6,433 bases of DNA from Paramuribaculum sp. (GTDB taxonomy: Bacteria > Bacteroidota > Bacteroidia > Bacteroidales > Muribaculaceae): contig JAIDQW010000207.1 of NCBI GenBank assembly GCA_029062075.1, forward strand, positions 1-6,433. Reading direction: 5' to 3'. The notes beneath the pieces were generated by a model, which was not told the origin of the DNA, made no database searches, and saw only the letters and a program-made list of their open reading frames with translations. This document shows positions 5,418 through 6,433 of the stretch, one piece after another (the first letter of the stretch is position 1; each line of letters begins with the position of its first letter). The translations under genes were made by a program, and so were the position numbers.

Positions 5418-6281
5418 TCAAATATCGGTGTCTTTCTCTAAAGATTTTATCTCTCCCAAATCGTTCTGTTGAAGAAGATAATCTGATGCTTTTGCAGATG
5501 AAATGACCGACTTACCTAATTGTGATTCAAGCTTTTCCCGAGCCGCTTTTGCTACATCACCGCCCTGGCGTGCAATTTTTGCATTTTCATTGAACCCTTT
5601 AGGGGATTTCTCTTTAGATAATTCTGTAGCAGAAGCTTCAGCCAGAGTATTAAGAGCCAATTCTATATTGGTCATATTATCTCTTAAGTTCTTCTTTTTT
5701 AACCCTTTATACTGTTTATACTCTTTTGTATTCTTCCCACTCCACTGGTATGTTATTATGTCCGTAAGATTGGCAAATTGAACACCCTCTGAAATACCAC
5801 CACGTCTCCACTCATCTGTTAAAGACTTACGAACCTCTATTGACCTAATACGTTGATTAATCCAATTCTCTGAATATCCTAATACCCTGTAATCATGAAT
5901 TGCCTGAGCTATTGATAATTCAGGATCCTCCATTTGATCTATCCTTTGCTTGGCAACCTCTGCTATCCAGAGTTTGAAAGGTTCAGCTTTTGGTGAAGGG
6001 ATTGATTGTATTAGGCGAAATAGTTGCTGAGTATCAACTACATCTGTAATTCGCATCTTCCCGTCTGCCGCTTTCAATTTCAAACCGTGACAATTTGTCA
6101 CGGTTTGATTACCTTCCTGCTTCAAACGTTGCTTCAGTTTTCGCCAGTATGCCGTTGGAGCAATGCTATCTGTCAACACCGCAACAACATCAATGACAGA
6201 AAAGTACCATTCTTCTTTCTCTTCGTCCCATACTGTCCGGACTTTACGCTCTTCAAATATCTGAATACTTTGACGCTTCAT
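5418..6281 (-). CDS. BRO-family (Bro-N domain) putative DNA-binding / phage antirepressor-like protein
   Basis: A 287-residue protein with an N-terminal Bro-N domain (Pfam PF02498) at about 1-110. Its marks are IFEERKVRTVWDEEKEEWYFSV, DVVAVLTDS, AYWRKLKQRL, TDVVDTQQLFRLIQSIPSPKAEPFKLWI and EVAKQRIDQ. The C-terminal half (about 118-287) has the conserved-looking GYSENWINQR, VRKSLTDEW, EYKQYKGLKKKNLRDNMTNIELALNTLAEAS and a late IARQGGDVAKAARE, resembling the Bacteroidetes 'antirepressor/DinD-like' group. Bro-N proteins of viruses and phages bind DNA; the role of this chromosomal version is unknown. It has no membrane segment. The ATG at 6281 begins the domain (MKRQSIQIFEE); an in-frame TTG at 6305 is a weaker choice so close to the predicted transcription start. 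The gene is AT-rich, stands between 31-bp repeats and contains a 29-bp palindrome. No clear terminator follows it, so transcripts may run into the reductase gene. Confidence 0.85.
   Translation of the reverse strand: MKRQSIQIFEERKVRTVWDEEKEEWYFSVIDVVAVLTDSIAPTAYWRKLKQRLKQEGNQTVTNCHGLKLKAADGKMRITDVVDTQQLFRLIQSIPSPKAEPFKLWIAEVAKQRIDQMEDPELSIAQAIHDYRVLGYSENWINQRIRSIEVRKSLTDEWRRGGISEGVQFANLTDIITYQWSGKNTKEYKQYKGLKKKNLRDNMTNIELALNTLAEASATELSKEKSPKGFNENAKIARQGGDVAKAAREKLESQLGKSVISSAKASDYLLQQNDLGEIKSLEKDTDI
6080..6108. repeat. 29-bp near-perfect palindrome inside the BRO coding sequence
   Basis: Arms TCAAACCGTGACAA (6080-6093) and TTGTCACGGTTTGA (6095-6108) are exact reverse complements around a single base at 6094. 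On the minus strand it encodes residues 58-68 of the BRO protein (NQTVTNCHGLK). Such a site could be an operator bound by a dimeric regulator, possibly the BRO protein itself, or an mRNA hairpin near the 5' end of the message. Function is not shown by the sequence. Confidence 0.9.
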
Positions 6282-6311
6282 AATGTTTGATTTTCGGGGG
6301 CACAATGATTA

Positions 6312-6342
6312 CAGCTCACCCCACAAATTTAATGATTAATCC
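6312..6342. repeat. 31-bp direct repeat, right copy
   Basis: Exact second copy of 5330-5360, same orientation, 982 bp away start to start. It lies 30 nt upstream of the BRO ATG (6281) and contains that gene's probable -7 box, so it stands to the BRO gene as the left copy stands to the aldo/keto reductase. Confidence 0.95.
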
Positions 6343-6356
6343 GATACCTGTATCAA
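6324..6356 (-). promoter_or_regulatory. Probable promoter of the BRO-family gene, -7 box inside the right 31-bp repeat
   Basis: Minus-strand TTG (6356-6354, context GATTG), 22 nt, then TAAATTTG (6331-6324) match the Bacteroidetes pattern, with spacing one base over the usual range. The -7 half is shared with the reductase promoter through the repeat, while the -33 half is unique. A GATAC-CT-GTATC inverted repeat (6343-6354) fills part of the spacer and could be an operator. The leader to the ATG would be about 35 nt. Confidence 0.5.
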
Positions 6357-6433
6357 TCAGTTGCAGGTTATTTACCGCATTGGGTGGGCGGATGGGGATT
6401 TCAGCAACCTTTGGGGGTTATGGAGCGTTATAT
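6357..6433. other. Upstream flank with no assignable gene; G-rich on the plus strand
   Basis: No convincing coding frame crosses the right edge. The minus strand has one 19-codon open stretch ending at about 6374 that could be the tail of a gene outside the window, and a plus-strand ATG at 6392 stays open to the edge. Both are too short to judge. The plus strand carries four G runs (6382-6384, 6386-6388, 6394-6397, 6413-6417). Confidence 0.4.

Larger units (their letters stand above)
5330..6342. mobile_element. Candidate inserted cassette: BRO-family gene bounded by 31-bp direct repeats
   Basis: The two identical 31-bp repeats enclose 951 bp that hold one gene and little else, giving a unit of 982 bp (one repeat plus insert). 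The enclosed gene is much more AT-rich than its neighbours: 5701-5760 has 20 of 60 G/C, while 4861-4920 in the reductase has 33 of 60. The gene belongs to a family typical of phages and mobile elements. These facts suggest insertion into the promoter of the reductase with duplication of part of it. The repeats are far longer than usual target-site duplications, I see no matching inverted ends, and no recombinase is encoded, so the mechanism is unknown. A dispersed promoter-containing repeat is the main alternative. Confidence 0.4.

Noticed and set aside
5361..6311. Terminal inverted repeats at the ends of the BRO-containing insert
   Set aside because: The two ends share only a TAATC-like word, which is too short to support a transposon structure.
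6360..6408. GTTGC/GCAAC inverted repeat in the right flank, considered as a transposon end
   Set aside because: Only 5 bp with a 39-nt loop and no matching partner at the left side of the candidate insert.

Overview
The window reads as a chromosomal segment of a Bacteroidales bacterium, plausibly a gut lineage such as Muribaculaceae or Bacteroides. The sequence evidence is that several upstream regions carry the Bacteroidetes promoter signature (TTTG, 19-21 nt, TAnnTTTG) and starts lack Shine-Dalgarno sequences. A GH3-family acyl-acid synthetase, a SIMPL-domain protein and a two-domain rubrerythrin also fit that phylum. The genus is not determined.

Layout. Positions 1-135 are the end of an unrecognised plus-strand gene. 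Next comes a probable two-gene operon, GH3 (204-1709) and a membrane-anchored SIMPL/DUF541 protein (1724-2428). A rubrerythrin follows at 2488-3066. A perfect 25-bp inverted repeat (3085-3145) separates this plus-strand block from the minus-strand block and probably terminates both. On the minus strand, read right to left, are a BRO-family DNA-binding protein (6281-5418), a YghZ-type aldo/keto reductase (5293-4283), and an overlapping LrgA/CidA-LrgB/CidB pair (4206-3841 and 3860-3162) with a textbook Bacteroidetes promoter.

The most interesting region is 5330-6342. The BRO-family gene is visibly more AT-rich than its neighbours and lies between two identical 31-bp direct repeats. Each repeat contains the -7 box and start of the leader for the gene downstream of it: the BRO gene for the right copy, the aldo/keto reductase for the left. 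This looks like a unit of about 0.98 kb inserted into, and duplicating, a promoter, so that the BRO gene sits behind one copy and the reductase behind the other. The BRO reading frame also contains a 29-bp near-perfect palindrome. No integrase or transposase is visible, so mobility is an inference.

Functionally, rubrerythrin (peroxide detoxification), the aldo/keto reductase (reactive carbonyl or triose reduction) and the LrgAB pair (now linked in several bacteria to pyruvate and overflow-metabolite transport) fit a stress and central-carbon neighbourhood, but no shared pathway is proved. The rubrerythrin appears to lack one of the canonical diiron carboxylate ligands. There is no gene-free stretch longer than 300 bases.
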